DNA of 64,000 nucleotides from Lutibacter sp. (GTDB taxonomy: Bacteria; Bacteroidota; Bacteroidia; Flavobacteriales; Flavobacteriaceae), in NCBI GenBank assembly GCA_030683995.1, contig JAUXPH010000015.1, positions 124,001-188,000 on the forward strand. Reading direction: 5' to 3'. The notes under the pieces are model-generated. The model ran no database searches. It saw nothing but the letters and a program-made list of their open reading frames with translations, and was not told the origin of the DNA. Made by a program: the position numbers and the translations under genes. Of the stretch, positions 9,967-18,427 are shown one piece after another; position 1 is the first letter of the stretch; every line of letters starts with the position of its first letter.

Positions 9967-12444
9967 TTAAAAAGGATAGCTTATCCCAAAATTATAAACA
10001 GCATGTCCCATATTGTAATTTTTAAACCATTTATCTCCTTCTGGAAGGTATGGTTCATAGGTTTTAAATCCTAAATCCAATCGCAATAGAATAAAGCTTA
10101 AATCGTATCGAAGTCCAAAACCCGATCCTATCGCAATGTCTTTTAACGAAGAAAACCCGTTAAATTTTGCTTCAGGTTCTGTTATTGAAGTGCTTGAAAT
10201 GTCCCAAATATTGCCCGCATCAACAAATAAAGCGCCGTTAATGCTGTTTACTATATTGAATCTATATTCTACAGTATTGATAAACTTTAGGTTTCCAACA
10301 TTAAATTCCAATCCGCTTTTGGTTGAACCCGGACCTAAATCGTAAATTTTCCAAGCGCGTAAGTCATTTGGACCGCCAATAAAATAATTTCGGCTAAAAG
10401 GGATAGTACTTGAATTTCCGTAAGGTATTGCCACGCCTAAAAAACTTCTAAAAACCAACACATTATTCCCTTTAAAATCCCAGTATTTTTTGTATTCCAA
10501 ATCTAACTTTACATATTGGGCTATTGGAATGTTAAAAAGTGTTTTTTTGTTGTTGGCATCTTTTTCTTGTGCTAACAACGTGGTTAAATTACCAGCAGCC
10601 GCCAATCGAGATCTGAAAAATGAAAAATTGGTGTCTTTGTAATTATCAGCATTGTTATAGGTAAAGGTATAAGCCATTAACGGAACCAAAACATCTTCTG
10701 TAATAATATTGTAACGGTTTCTGATATTTCTTACAATTTTGTAATCCTCCGGATTGCTCTCCTCAAAATTCTCATCAATGTTACTGTCGATAAATCCTAT
10801 AACATTATTAGGCGTTAAGGTTTGATCAAAATAGGTATTTGCGATTTCGTTAATTTTATTAAATTCAGATTTATAAATACTAAAGTAAGAATCAATATTT
10901 AAATTTTTGATAAATTGTGCATTCAACAACTGAAAACTATGATTTTTTGTTCTTGATGATTCCCATGTATAATCAACAATTCCGGTGAATTTTTGTTTAT
11001 CAAGTCCAATATTTTTTTGCAGACTTGTTCCCAAAGTAAATATTGTTTTGGGCGCCATACTTTTTGGGATTAATTTTTCAAATTTAACCGGAAACACAAA
11101 TCTTGGAAGCTCTAATGAAATATCTCCACCTATTTCCCAAGCATTTAATAATTTTCCTTTTTCGGCAGCATCTTTTGAATCTAAAAATGATCCTTGAATT
11201 GAAAATTTCAACAACTCGGCTCCCCTAAAAATATTTCTGTCTAAAAACGAAAGTTTGCCTGAAATTCCTAGCTGCCTTATATTTGAATGTGTCAATTCGG
11301 TGTTAACGCCAATAGAATACTTTTTTAAAGGCGATAAATAAATGGAAGCTTCCAACATATCATTTTCCAACTCCACATATTTTATGTCTACCGTTCTGAA
11401 ATTTTGAAGACCCCTAAGGTTTTTGCGGGTCAACTCCCTTGTATCATCCTTATATAAATCGTTTGGTTCAATAAAAATAGAATTTAGCAGATACTTTGGA
11501 TTGTATTTTAATTTTTCCTGGGCATAAAATGAATAACCATTATAATTTATGCTGTCTTTAATTGTATTATTTGCATCGTTTGTAAAGGAATAATCAGTAT
11601 AAATATTGACTTTCTGGATTTTCTGAACGATGAATGGAACAGATCCAACACTGCCGTCGATCAACAACACCACATCCGATTTATAATTGGTGGTTGAAGT
11701 ATCCGCTTCAAAAGTTATGGCATTTTTATTAAATCTATAGATTCCAGTATTTCTAAATAAATTGGTTAACCTGTTTTGCTCTTTTATAAATGATGACAAC
11801 TTAAATTGATTACCTTCAACAATAGCCGATTCTTTTTTATGAATTTCGTATATGGAATCTAAAACTGCAGATTGTATAACGGTTGTAATACTGTCTAATT
11901 GATAAGGTTTATCAGTGTTTACAAAATAATTAACGGTGGCTTTCTTGTTTTTTAATTGATTTTCTTCTGAAGTGACCTTCACCTTAAAAAAACCTTCATT
12001 ATAGTAATGTTGGGTTAAATTTTTAACGGTTTGCGATGTTTTTTTTGAATCTAAAATAACGGGAGGTTCTCCATTTTTTAAAATCCATTGATGCATTTTA
12101 AATTTGAAATTTCGAACACCTCGCGTTTGTTTTTCGGAAAACACGTTTGTTGTAAAATTATACCAACCCGGACTGTCTAATTTCCACTGGTCAAAATCGG
12201 CTTCAAAATTTTTATTCCCTAAATTATAAAAATGCAATGGTATTGCAACGCCAAGAACCAATGTATTGGGACGTTGCACAATATAATCGTTTATTGCGTC
12301 GCTGCCATTTTTCTTGTCGTTGACAACAATTTTGTTTTTAGTGAGAAGAAATTCATTTTCACCCACGTATTTCACTGAATTGCAAGATGAAAACCCTAAA
12401 ATGATACCTGCAAAAATTAAAAAAATTATAAAATTGGTTTTCAA
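9967..12444 (-). CDS. tamL: TamL-type Omp85 outer-membrane lipoprotein
   Basis: A BamA/TamA-superfamily protein, proposed in Bacteroidota to work with TamB in outer-membrane biogenesis. The ORF track starts at a TTG at 12486, but a perfect -7 element (12475-12468) lies inside that segment. I therefore prefer the TTG at 12444. From there the protein opens with an ideal lipoprotein signal, MKTNFIIFLIFAGIILGFSSC, with Cys 21 lipidated (825 aa in all). POTRA-like repeats fill roughly the first 400 residues and the rest is a beta-barrel, including SRNYFIGGPNDLRAW, which resembles the Omp85 (V/I)RG(F/Y) region. No tamB is adjacent. Confidence 0.85.
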   Translation of the reverse strand: MKTNFIIFLIFAGIILGFSSCNSVKYVGENEFLLTKNKIVVNDKKNGSDAINDYIVQRPNTLVLGVAIPLHFYNLGNKNFEADFDQWKLDSPGWYNFTTNVFSEKQTRGVRNFKFKMHQWILKNGEPPVILDSKKTSQTVKNLTQHYYNEGFFKVKVTSEENQLKNKKATVNYFVNTDKPYQLDSITTVIQSAVLDSIYEIHKKESAIVEGNQFKLSSFIKEQNRLTNLFRNTGIYRFNKNAITFEADTSTTNYKSDVVLLIDGSVGSVPFIVQKIQKVNIYTDYSFTNDANNTIKDSINYNGYSFYAQEKLKYNPKYLLNSIFIEPNDLYKDDTRELTRKNLRGLQNFRTVDIKYVELENDMLEASIYLSPLKKYSIGVNTELTHSNIRQLGISGKLSFLDRNIFRGAELLKFSIQGSFLDSKDAAEKGKLLNAWEIGGDISLELPRFVFPVKFEKLIPKSMAPKTIFTLGTSLQKNIGLDKQKFTGIVDYTWESSRTKNHSFQLLNAQFIKNLNIDSYFSIYKSEFNKINEIANTYFDQTLTPNNVIGFIDSNIDENFEESNPEDYKIVRNIRNRYNIITEDVLVPLMAYTFTYNNADNYKDTNFSFFRSRLAAAGNLTTLLAQEKDANNKKTLFNIPIAQYVKLDLEYKKYWDFKGNNVLVFRSFLGVAIPYGNSSTIPFSRNYFIGGPNDLRAWKIYDLGPGSTKSGLEFNVGNLKFINTVEYRFNIVNSINGALFVDAGNIWDISSTSITEPEAKFNGFSSLKDIAIGSGFGLRYDLSFILLRLDLGFKTYEPYLPEGDKWFKNYNMGHAVYNFGISYPF

Positions 12445-12467
12445 TAAATAAGCGTTTAAATTTGTTC

Positions 12468-12475
12468 CAAAAGTA
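12468..12475 (-). promoter_or_regulatory. tamL -7 promoter element
   Basis: TACTTTTG on the minus strand, a perfect TAnnTTTG. It predicts transcription starting near 12461, downstream of the first listed start of the ORF, and so decides the tamL start in favour of 12444. The -33 match is poor. Confidence 0.45.
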
Positions 12476-12522
12476 TAACTTTTCAACGGTTAAAAAAATA
12501 ACAATTTTTTATAATTAAATAA

Positions 12523-13251
12523 ATGAGTTTAAGCAAAAATCAGTTAAAAATAATTACAAGCCTCAATCAAAAAAAGTACCGAACAGCGCATCATTTATTT
12601 GTTGCTGAAGGCACTAAAATAGTGGCTGAATTTTTAAACTCAACTTTTGAATTGGAGCAATTATTTTGTGTTGACAATGCCATCTATAAAAATATAGAGA
12701 AAGTCACTGAAATTTCTGAAATTGAACTAAAAAAAATAAGCACTTTGGTAACGCCAAACAATGTTTTGGCACTTTTTAAGATACCTTCAAAATTACCTCC
12801 CGTAAAATCTGGTTTAATTGTGGCGCTGGATGGAATTAATGATCCGGGAAATTTAGGCGCCATTATTAGATTGTGTGATTGGTTTGGCGTGGATCAGTTG
12901 ATTTGCTCTAACAACACAGTCGATTGCTATAACCAAAAAGTGGTGCAATCTTCTATGGGTTCTTTGGCCAGAGTTTCAATAATTTATACAGATTTGGAAA
13001 ATTATTTGCAACAATCCAATCTGCCAAAATATGCTGCGAATATGGACGGTGAAAATGTGTATAAAAGCAATTTGCCTAAAAATGCAGTGTTGATAATGGG
13101 AAATGAAGCAAACGGAATTAGCAATTTCATTTTAAAATTAGTCACCAATACCATTTCAATACCAAGATTTGGGATCTTAAAACAAACCGAAAGTTTAAAT
13201 GTGGCAACGGCCACGGCAATTTTATTGAGTGAATTTAAGCGATTGACCTAG
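12523..13251 (+). CDS. TrmH/SpoU-family RNA 2'-O-methyltransferase
   Basis: A 242-aa SPOUT-class methyltransferase that likely methylates a 2'-hydroxyl in rRNA or tRNA using S-adenosylmethionine. An N-terminal substrate-binding domain (KYRTAHHLFVAEGTKIV) precedes the three SpoU motifs: DGINDPGNLGAIIRLCDWFG, LIMGNEANGIS and SIPRFGILKQTESLNVATATAI. These form the trefoil-knot cofactor site. The exact RNA target cannot be told from sequence. It is divergent from tamL (78 bp between the chosen starts) and convergent with porT, leaving almost no gap (3 bp). Confidence 0.9.
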   Translation: MSLSKNQLKIITSLNQKKYRTAHHLFVAEGTKIVAEFLNSTFELEQLFCVDNAIYKNIEKVTEISEIELKKISTLVTPNNVLALFKIPSKLPPVKSGLIVALDGINDPGNLGAIIRLCDWFGVDQLICSNNTVDCYNQKVVQSSMGSLARVSIIYTDLENYLQQSNLPKYAANMDGENVYKSNLPKNAVLIMGNEANGISNFILKLVTNTISIPRFGILKQTESLNVATATAILLSEFKRLT

Positions 13252-13254
13252 TGC

Positions 13255-13950
13255 TTAATGAAAAGCAAATTTTATAAAAACGCCTCTTGTTCCAAAATAA
13301 TCAACTTGTCCAGTCCATTGACTATTAGGGTTATTATCCCTGACCAACTCGTCATTAATTGCAAAAACGCCTCTAATGGATGGTGAAAAAATAAAGTACG
13401 GCAAGTATAAATCTACGCCAATACCCAATTCATAAGAAAAATTGTTCTTTTTGGCTCTGAATTCTCCATCGGAATTATCCTGTGGATTGTCTTGGTTGCT
13501 TGAAAAATTATAATCGTAAGATAGGCCGCCGATTGCATAAGGCCGCATATTATCGAGCCGATCTGTATTAAATTTCAGCAATAATGGAACTCTAAAATAA
13601 GTTGAATTCACATTTCTGATACTGTCTTTTTTCCCACCATAAATATGCGTAAACGCCAATTCTTTTGAATTGCTTGAAAGTCCAGGCTCTAATCTTAAGC
13701 TAATATTATTATGCAATCGCAAATCGCCAATAAGTCCAACTTCAAAACCCATACCTGGGGTTGAAACAATAAAAGCGTTGTTTGTTTTATAAGATATTTT
13801 ATAATCTTTCATATTCAAACCTAAAAAATATCCCCAAAAAACCTGTTGCTTGTCCCAATTTTGCTTGTATTGAACAATATCTCTTCTTTGGGCTTTCAAA
13901 TTGGTTATTGAAAAGACGACCAAAAAAATCACAACAAATACTCTTTTCAT
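13255..13950 (-). CDS. porT: PorT/SprT-family type IX secretion protein
   Basis: A predicted outer-membrane beta-barrel component of the type IX secretion system, which exports gliding adhesins and enzymes in Bacteroidota. From the ATG at 13950 the 231-aa chain begins with a signal peptide (MKRVFVVIFLVVFSITNLKAQ) and continues with barrel-like alternating strands. The location next to ubiE agrees with the sprT position I recall in Flavobacterium. The ORF track extends 15 codons further upstream (MANCICTNKKIKFKQ), in frame, into a repeat element. That extension would spoil the signal peptide and I do not use it. The start codon sits in the 3' arm of the element's inverted repeat. Confidence 0.82.
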   Translation of the reverse strand: MKRVFVVIFLVVFSITNLKAQRRDIVQYKQNWDKQQVFWGYFLGLNMKDYKISYKTNNAFIVSTPGMGFEVGLIGDLRLHNNISLRLEPGLSSNSKELAFTHIYGGKKDSIRNVNSTYFRVPLLLKFNTDRLDNMRPYAIGGLSYDYNFSSNQDNPQDNSDGEFRAKKNNFSYELGIGVDLYLPYFIFSPSIRGVFAINDELVRDNNPNSQWTGQVDYFGTRGVFIKFAFH

Positions 13951-13984
13951 CTGTTTAAATTTTATTTTTTTATTGGTACAGATG
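13948..13984 (-). promoter_or_regulatory. Inverted repeat enclosing the porT start codon
   Basis: CATCTGT at one end and ACAGATG at the other, with a 23-nt loop. The ATG of the 3' arm (13950-13948) is the porT start. If folded in the mRNA, it would occlude initiation unless a ribosome on the leader ORF opened it. The role is inferred. Confidence 0.4.
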
Positions 13985-13994
13985 CAGTTCGCCA

Positions 13995-14039
13995 TTAATC
14001 ATTTCTGTTTTTATCAAAATTTGTTATGGCTCGTTTCAT
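13995..14039 (-). CDS. Putative leader ORF, 14 codons, copy 2 of the intercistronic element
   Basis: MKRAITNFDKNRND, ending in TAATG. The overlapping ATG opens a frame that is continuous with porT. The sequence is identical to copy 1 except for Asn in place of Ile at residue 13. Confidence 0.3.
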   Translation of the reverse strand: MKRAITNFDKNRND

Positions 14040-14073
14040 CTGTTTAAATTTTATTTTTTTATTGGTACAGATG
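14037..14073 (-). promoter_or_regulatory. Start-codon inverted repeat, copy 1
   Basis: CATCTGT and ACAGATG (7 bp) around a 23-nt A/T-rich loop. The ATG in the 3' arm is the start of the next mini-ORF. The stem is short, so folding may be weak. Confidence 0.35.
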
Positions 14074-14083
14074 CAGTTCGCCA

Positions 14084-14128
14084 TTAATCAATTCTGTTTT
14101 TATCAAAATTTGTTATGGCTCGTTTCAT
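14084..14128 (-). CDS. Putative leader ORF, 14 codons, copy 1 of the intercistronic element
   Basis: MKRAITNFDKNRID, starting 3 nt after the ubiE stop. It ends in TAATG, so a second ORF (MANCICTNKK...) opens in the overlapping frame and runs 30 codons through the next copy. Translation is not shown; support is only the conserved frame in three copies. Confidence 0.3.
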   Translation of the reverse strand: MKRAITNFDKNRID

Positions 14129-14131
14129 ATA

Positions 14132-14863
14132 TTATTTTTTTGCAATATAAATTGAAGCAACACCAAATGTTTGCGGTTTATTTTCTATACCTATAAACCC
14201 AATTTTATGCAAAATATTGTTGAAGGCCTGTCCGTAAGGAAAGGAAGCTGCGGAATCCGACAAATATTGATAAGCGACCTTATCTTTTGAGAATAATTTT
14301 CCAATTAATGGCAGTATGTTCTTGGCATAAAACTGATAACCTTGTTTAAAAGGTGTTTTGGTTGGAACAGACGTTTCCAAAACCACAAAAATTCCTCCCT
14401 TTTTTAAAACTCTGTAAATTTCGGCCAAACCTTTTTCGAGATGCTCAAAATTCCGAACACCAAAAGCAACGGTAATGGCATCAAATGAATTGTCATCAAA
14501 AGGCATTTTTTCAGAATCGTCAAGTACCATTTCAATGGTGTTGTTTAACTGAAGTTTTTCAATTTTTTTACGCCCAACTTCAAGCATTCCGTCAGAAATA
14601 TCCAAACCAACAATTTTTGAAGCCTTTGTTTTTGCTAAATTAATGGCCAAATCTCCTGTTCCTGTGGCAATGTCCAAAATTGAATCCGGATTTGTTTTTC
14701 CAACAATTTCAACCACTTTATTGCGCCATTTTACATCAATTCCAAAAGAAATAACACGATTTAAACCATCGTATTCATTGGAAATGGCATCAAACATTTT
14801 AGTGACTTGCTCTTTTTTGCTAAGATCTGAATCTTTGTAGGGTGTAACTTTTTCTGTCATCAT
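14132..14863 (-). CDS. ubiE: Demethylmenaquinone methyltransferase UbiE/MenG
   Basis: The SAM-dependent methyltransferase that makes menaquinone from demethylmenaquinone, the last step of menaquinone synthesis, at the membrane. The SAM-binding motif [15 protein letters not shown] and the family signatures [17 protein letters not shown] and [13 protein letters not shown] are clear. I start at the MM pair (14863/14860). The listed start at 14887 would overlap the upstream gene and adds MWRLTNKL, which the family lacks. It lies 4 bp after the NifU-like gene and 3 bp before the repeat element. Confidence 0.94.
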   Translation of the reverse strand: MMTEKVTPYKDSDLSKKEQVTKMFDAISNEYDGLNRVISFGIDVKWRNKVVEIVGKTNPDSILDIATGTGDLAINLAKTKASKIVGLDISDGMLEVGRKKIEKLQLNNTIEMVLDDSEKMPFDDNSFDAITVAFGVRNFEHLEKGLAEIYRVLKKGGIFVVLETSVPTKTPFKQGYQFYAKNILPLIGKLFSKDKVAYQYLSDSAASFPYGQAFNNILHKIGFIGIENKPQTFGVASIYIAKK

Positions 14864-14867
14864 CAAT

Positions 14868-15758
14868 TTATTGGTTAACCGCCACAACTTCGTTAATTTT
14901 TCCTGGAATAAGTTGTTTCAACATATTTTCAATTCCGTTTTTTAAAGTAATTGTTGATGAAGGACAACCGCTGCAAGCGCCTTGCAATATGACGTTAACT
15001 ATTTTTGAAGCTGGTGAATAAGACTGAAACATAATATTTCCGCCATCGGCAGCGACAGCAGGTTTAATATATTCTTCCAGAATATCGATAATTTGTTTGG
15101 AAACATCATCCAGTTCAATATCGTGGTTATAAACTTCTGAGACTTTTTGTTGTACCGCGTTTTCCAAAGCAATTGTTTTACCGTCGGCGATATATTGCCT
15201 GATAAAACTTCTGATTTCAACGGTTATTTCAGGCCATTCAACAGTGTCGTTTTTTGTAATTGACACGTAATTTTCTGAAATAAATATTTCTTTTACAAAA
15301 GGAAAATTAAATAATTCCGTTGCCAAAGGCGCATTATCAGTTGTTTTCTTGTTTTTAAATTCCAAATCGTTTTCCACCAATTTTATGTTGGCAACAAACT
15401 TTAAAACTAAAGGATTTGGCGTTGATTCCGCATACACTTCCACCGGAATTTTTTTCGGCGCTGTTTCTTCTGAAATCACTACCCCGCCCGCGTTCAGATA
15501 TTTTTCAATTTGTTCTTTTACTTCCTCTTGCACATCACTCCATTCCACAATTGCAAATCGTTCAAGCGCAATAAAATTTGCTGAAAAATATACGCGTTTT
15601 ATAAATGGCAAATAAAATAATTGCTGTGCCAATGGCGAATTTTTTGCTTCATCAATATTATTGAATTGATGACTTCCACTTGTTAAAATATCGGTCGAAG
15701 TAAACTTCAAAATGGTTGGTATATTTGTTTTTTCTATGGTAAGTGTTCTATTTTTCAT
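14868..15758 (-). CDS. NifU-like Fe-S scaffold with duplicated Nfu N-terminal domain
   Basis: A likely carrier that delivers iron-sulfur clusters to target enzymes. The protein has two copies of the Nfu N-domain ([12 protein letters not shown]...[20 protein letters not shown] and [10 protein letters not shown]...[19 protein letters not shown]). The C-terminal NifU domain follows, with the cluster-binding CSGC motif ([17 protein letters not shown]). I start at 15758 (297 aa total from there) because a perfect -7 promoter element lies between this ATG and the listed start at 15791. It probably shares an mRNA with ubiE. Confidence 0.9.
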   Translation of the reverse strand: MKNRTLTIEKTNIPTILKFTSTDILTSGSHQFNNIDEAKNSPLAQQLFYLPFIKRVYFSANFIALERFAIVEWSDVQEEVKEQIEKYLNAGGVVISEETAPKKIPVEVYAESTPNPLVLKFVANIKLVENDLEFKNKKTTDNAPLATELFNFPFVKEIFISENYVSITKNDTVEWPEITVEIRSFIRQYIADGKTIALENAVQQKVSEVYNHDIELDDVSKQIIDILEEYIKPAVAADGGNIMFQSYSPASKIVNVILQGACSGCPSSTITLKNGIENMLKQLIPGKINEVVAVNQ

Positions 15759-15773
15759 CGTTAATAGTTTGTG

Positions 15774-15781
15774 CAAAAGTA
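15774..15781 (-). promoter_or_regulatory. nifU-ubiE -7 promoter element
   Basis: TACTTTTG on the minus strand, a perfect TAnnTTTG 16 bp upstream of the chosen ATG. It excludes the longer ORF start at 15791. Confidence 0.5.
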
Positions 15782-15818
15782 CATAAAACATAATTCATAT
15801 ACTTGGTTAAAAAATAAA

Positions 15819-15842
15819 AAACGCCTCATAGTTGAGACGTTT
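15819..15842 (-). terminator. Terminator after the OmpP1/FadL-type porin gene
   Basis: AAACGxCTCA and TGAGxCGTTT arms with one internal mismatch and a 4-nt loop. On the minus strand TTTTTATTTTTTAA follows, 22 bp past the porin stop. Confidence 0.7.
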
Positions 15843-15864
15843 ATATGGTGTTATATTCGTTCGT

Positions 15865-17202
15865 TTATAGATTCAAGACCAACGTTGCCGTAAATGTTGA
15901 AGTGTCAAAATCCAACTCCGCTGAATTGACATCATTGCTTTGCGGATAAAAATTATAAGGCGCTGTATTGCCCGATTTTTGGTAGGCGAAATCCAATTTT
16001 CCACCTCTAAATTTATAACCTGCGCCCAAAGAATATCCTTCTAAGTTGTCAGTGCTCACCGAACTTTTATACGGATTGTTTTCATAATGATAACCGCCTC
16101 TTACCGAGAAATTATCAAATCGCCATTCTGTTCCAATTCGCAACTCGCCCACATTTTCCATATTGGACTTAAACGCTTGATTTTCACCAATAAAATCAGC
16201 ATTGCTCAATTTAATGTTGCTGTAATTTTTTAAACTGTAATCAACACTTACAAGTCCGTTACCGCTAAAAATATAGGCAAAACTTCCTGTTAATTTACTT
16301 GGCGTTCTCATCTTATAATCGAAGGTATTAACCCCGGAATATTCATTGGTAAATAGCACATCGTTCTTGTAAACATCTTCATCATATTCCACAAAATCTT
16401 CAGAAAGTGTGTACCAAACCGGCGATTGATAGGCCAATCCCAATCTTAAATTTTCACTGGGTTTTAATATTGCGCCAAAATTAAAAGACACACCGTTGCC
16501 ATAGGTTAATAATTCCTGCCTTGAAGATACATCTAAAGTATTACCGCTTCCGTCGTTGTTGTATTCTTCTGTTAATGTTCGTTGAAAATATTCAATATCA
16601 TAGGTGTTTATGGCTGCACCAAGGTACAAGTTGTCATTGTGCTGTGCGGCAAAAGTAAATGAATATTTCCCGTTTTTTCCATCTGTAAAATTTTCAAAAT
16701 ATTGATTTTCGGCAGTTCCATAAACCACTTCAGGATCATAAAAATCTGTTAAAGGCGAATAACCGCTATTTCCTTCAGCAATCCATAAATTTTCAAAATC
16801 GTTGGCAATGCTGTAATTAAATCCCAAGGCGATGTTGCTCCATTCGGAGCTGTTGCCATAACCTCTAAACACAAATACTCCTCCCGCTTGGGATAAATTG
16901 GTGAAATCATTTTCAAATTGGGTATTGTTTCCATAAAAGCCGACCATCGTTTTGGTGTTTCTGTTGTTTAATGAAATGGCAAATTCACTTTTCAAAAACA
17001 CTGCTGCACCGGCCGGATTTATTTCCATAGCCGACAGATCGCCGCCCAAAGCCCCAAAAGCGCCGCTCATAGCATTGTAACGGGCGGTTCCGCTAATGTT
17101 TTCTTTTGAAAACAGCGCACCCAAATCATTATACCCCAATGTTTGTGCATTTATAATAAAACCAAAGCACAATAATGTTACCGCTAAATATAATTTTTTC
17201 AT
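15865..17202 (-). CDS. OmpP1/FadL/TodX-family outer-membrane transport protein
   Basis: A 445-aa beta-barrel with a cleavable signal peptide (MKKLYLAVTLLCFGFIINAQ). The N-terminal region, GTARYNAMSGAFGALGGDLSAMEINPAGAAVF, is the typical opening of FadL-like barrels, which take up hydrophobic compounds such as fatty acids. The C-terminus ends on an aromatic-rich strand pattern. Automated pipelines often name these hemin receptors, without support here. The substrate is unknown. The lipoprotein gene 34 bp upstream is in the same direction, so the two likely form an operon. Confidence 0.85.
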   Translation of the reverse strand: MKKLYLAVTLLCFGFIINAQTLGYNDLGALFSKENISGTARYNAMSGAFGALGGDLSAMEINPAGAAVFLKSEFAISLNNRNTKTMVGFYGNNTQFENDFTNLSQAGGVFVFRGYGNSSEWSNIALGFNYSIANDFENLWIAEGNSGYSPLTDFYDPEVVYGTAENQYFENFTDGKNGKYSFTFAAQHNDNLYLGAAINTYDIEYFQRTLTEEYNNDGSGNTLDVSSRQELLTYGNGVSFNFGAILKPSENLRLGLAYQSPVWYTLSEDFVEYDEDVYKNDVLFTNEYSGVNTFDYKMRTPSKLTGSFAYIFSGNGLVSVDYSLKNYSNIKLSNADFIGENQAFKSNMENVGELRIGTEWRFDNFSVRGGYHYENNPYKSSVSTDNLEGYSLGAGYKFRGGKLDFAYQKSGNTAPYNFYPQSNDVNSAELDFDTSTFTATLVLNL

Positions 17203-17236
17203 ACTTTTTCGAATTGTTTAAACTAAAATATTTTTA

Positions 17237-18409
17237 TTAATCTCTTCTAGAATTGCTTCTTGATGATGAATTTGAAGATGATGATTGTGTTGAACTGCTT
17301 CTGCTTTCATTATTTGAGCTCCTACTAACCGAAGAATTTTCATTTCTGGAACTTCCAGTGTTAGTAGAATTGTAATTTGTATTTGATTCTCGTCTGACCG
17401 TGTTCGTGTTATTTTCTCTTCTAACATTATTTGGGGTGGCGGTTGAATTTTGATTCGCCGAGTTGTAAGGATTCACCCTTATTATTGAAGTTCGGTTTGG
17501 GTTAACCGATGTTGCTCTGTTCAAATTGGCCGGTGAAAAATTATAGGACGAATTTCTTCTGGTTGATGAAGATCTTTGAATCGTATTGTTATTTGAACCT
17601 CTTTGAATGGTGTTATTTGATCTTGTAGACTGCCCTTCAATACTGTTATTTCTATTGGTATTGTTGCTTCTGTTTAAATTACCATCACCAGCCCTTCTTG
17701 TATTCGTATTGATGTTCCTTCTGGAAGAATTGGTTTCAACGCCGCTTCTTCTTGTATTGGATAAACTTGCATTTTCATAACCTCTTCTGCTTGTATTGTT
17801 ATTGGTTCTTTTTCCATAACTGTCATAGTTGCGGCCATAATAGTATGGATAATTATAATAAGAGTTGTAAGGATTGTAGTAATTGCCGTAATATCCGTAA
17901 TACTCATAACGGTAAGGATTGTATCCATAAGAATAATACGGATTGTAGTAGTTGAATCTCCAAGGATTGTAATAATATGGATAATAATTGTAATAAGGTT
18001 CGTAAAAGGGATTATACCAATAATAATTTGGACTCATATAGCCATAACCGCTGTTTATGTTTATTACAACATCGCCATCGTAACCCCAAGGCTCATTGTA
18101 GTTTGTATATAATTGGTCATCTTGAACGGTATTGTCATCATAATAATAACCGTCTATATCCGTAAAAGTATCTTCTTGTTTTAAATTTTGTAAATCTTCC
18201 AGTTGTTTTGAAAAATAATTTTGATCAAAATTAGATTGATTTTCAACAATTACCACTTCATTTCTGGTTTGCTTATTTGAAGCATAAATGCCATCATCGT
18301 CACCATTGTAAGCACTTTGATAAGTGCCACAAGAACTAAAACTGACAATTAACACCAATAAAAAGCTAATTTGCAAGTTTTTTAGGTTAATTATTTTTGA
18401 AGTTTTCAT
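17237..18409 (-). CDS. Tyr/Asn-rich low-complexity lipoprotein of unknown function
   Basis: A predicted lipoprotein (signal ending VSFSSC, Cys ~27 from the ATG at 18409; the listed start at 18415 is a TTG). After an acidic Asp/Asn region there is a ~75-residue stretch dominated by Tyr, Asn and Pro (YYNYYPYYYNPWRFNYYNP). The C-terminal half is made of Arg/Asn/Ser/Thr-rich quasi-repeats (TRRNSS, NTNRNNS). I know no enzymatic motif here. Such composition suggests a disordered, surface or periplasmic sticky protein. The base composition produces long shadow ORFs on both strands. Placement beside the FadL-type porin suggests a joint envelope role, which is inference. Confidence 0.75.
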   Translation of the reverse strand: MKTSKIINLKNLQISFLLVLIVSFSSCGTYQSAYNGDDDGIYASNKQTRNEVVIVENQSNFDQNYFSKQLEDLQNLKQEDTFTDIDGYYYDDNTVQDDQLYTNYNEPWGYDGDVVININSGYGYMSPNYYWYNPFYEPYYNYYPYYYNPWRFNYYNPYYSYGYNPYRYEYYGYYGNYYNPYNSYYNYPYYYGRNYDSYGKRTNNNTSRRGYENASLSNTRRSGVETNSSRRNINTNTRRAGDGNLNRSNNTNRNNSIEGQSTRSNNTIQRGSNNNTIQRSSSTRRNSSYNFSPANLNRATSVNPNRTSIIRVNPYNSANQNSTATPNNVRRENNTNTVRRESNTNYNSTNTGSSRNENSSVSRSSNNESRSSSTQSSSSNSSSRSNSRRD

Positions 18410-18427
18410 AATCAATTGTGGTTTTTA

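Larger units (their letters stand above)
13948..14128 (-). repeat. Tandem intercistronic element, two 89-bp copies between ubiE and porT
   Basis: Units 13948-14036 and 14037-14125 differ at a single base (AAT versus ATT in codon 13 of the mini-ORF). The pair ends with CAT 14126-14128. Read on the minus strand, each copy runs ATGAAACGAGCC..., a 14-codon ORF, TAATG, then CATCTGT...ACAG directly before the next ATGAAA. A third, diverged copy lies between murD and ftsW. Every copy fills the whole space between the upstream stop and the downstream start codon. I do not recognise a named element. Confidence 0.85.

Noticed and set aside
13948-14128. The 89-bp tandem repeat as a minimal CRISPR or satellite array
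   Set aside because: There are no spacers, only two units, and a third single copy elsewhere with start-codon geometry. It is an intercistronic element, not an array.
17674-18165. Several ORFs on both strands overlapping the tyrosine-rich lipoprotein gene
   Set aside because: They are low-complexity shadows of the repetitive codons, with no family features.
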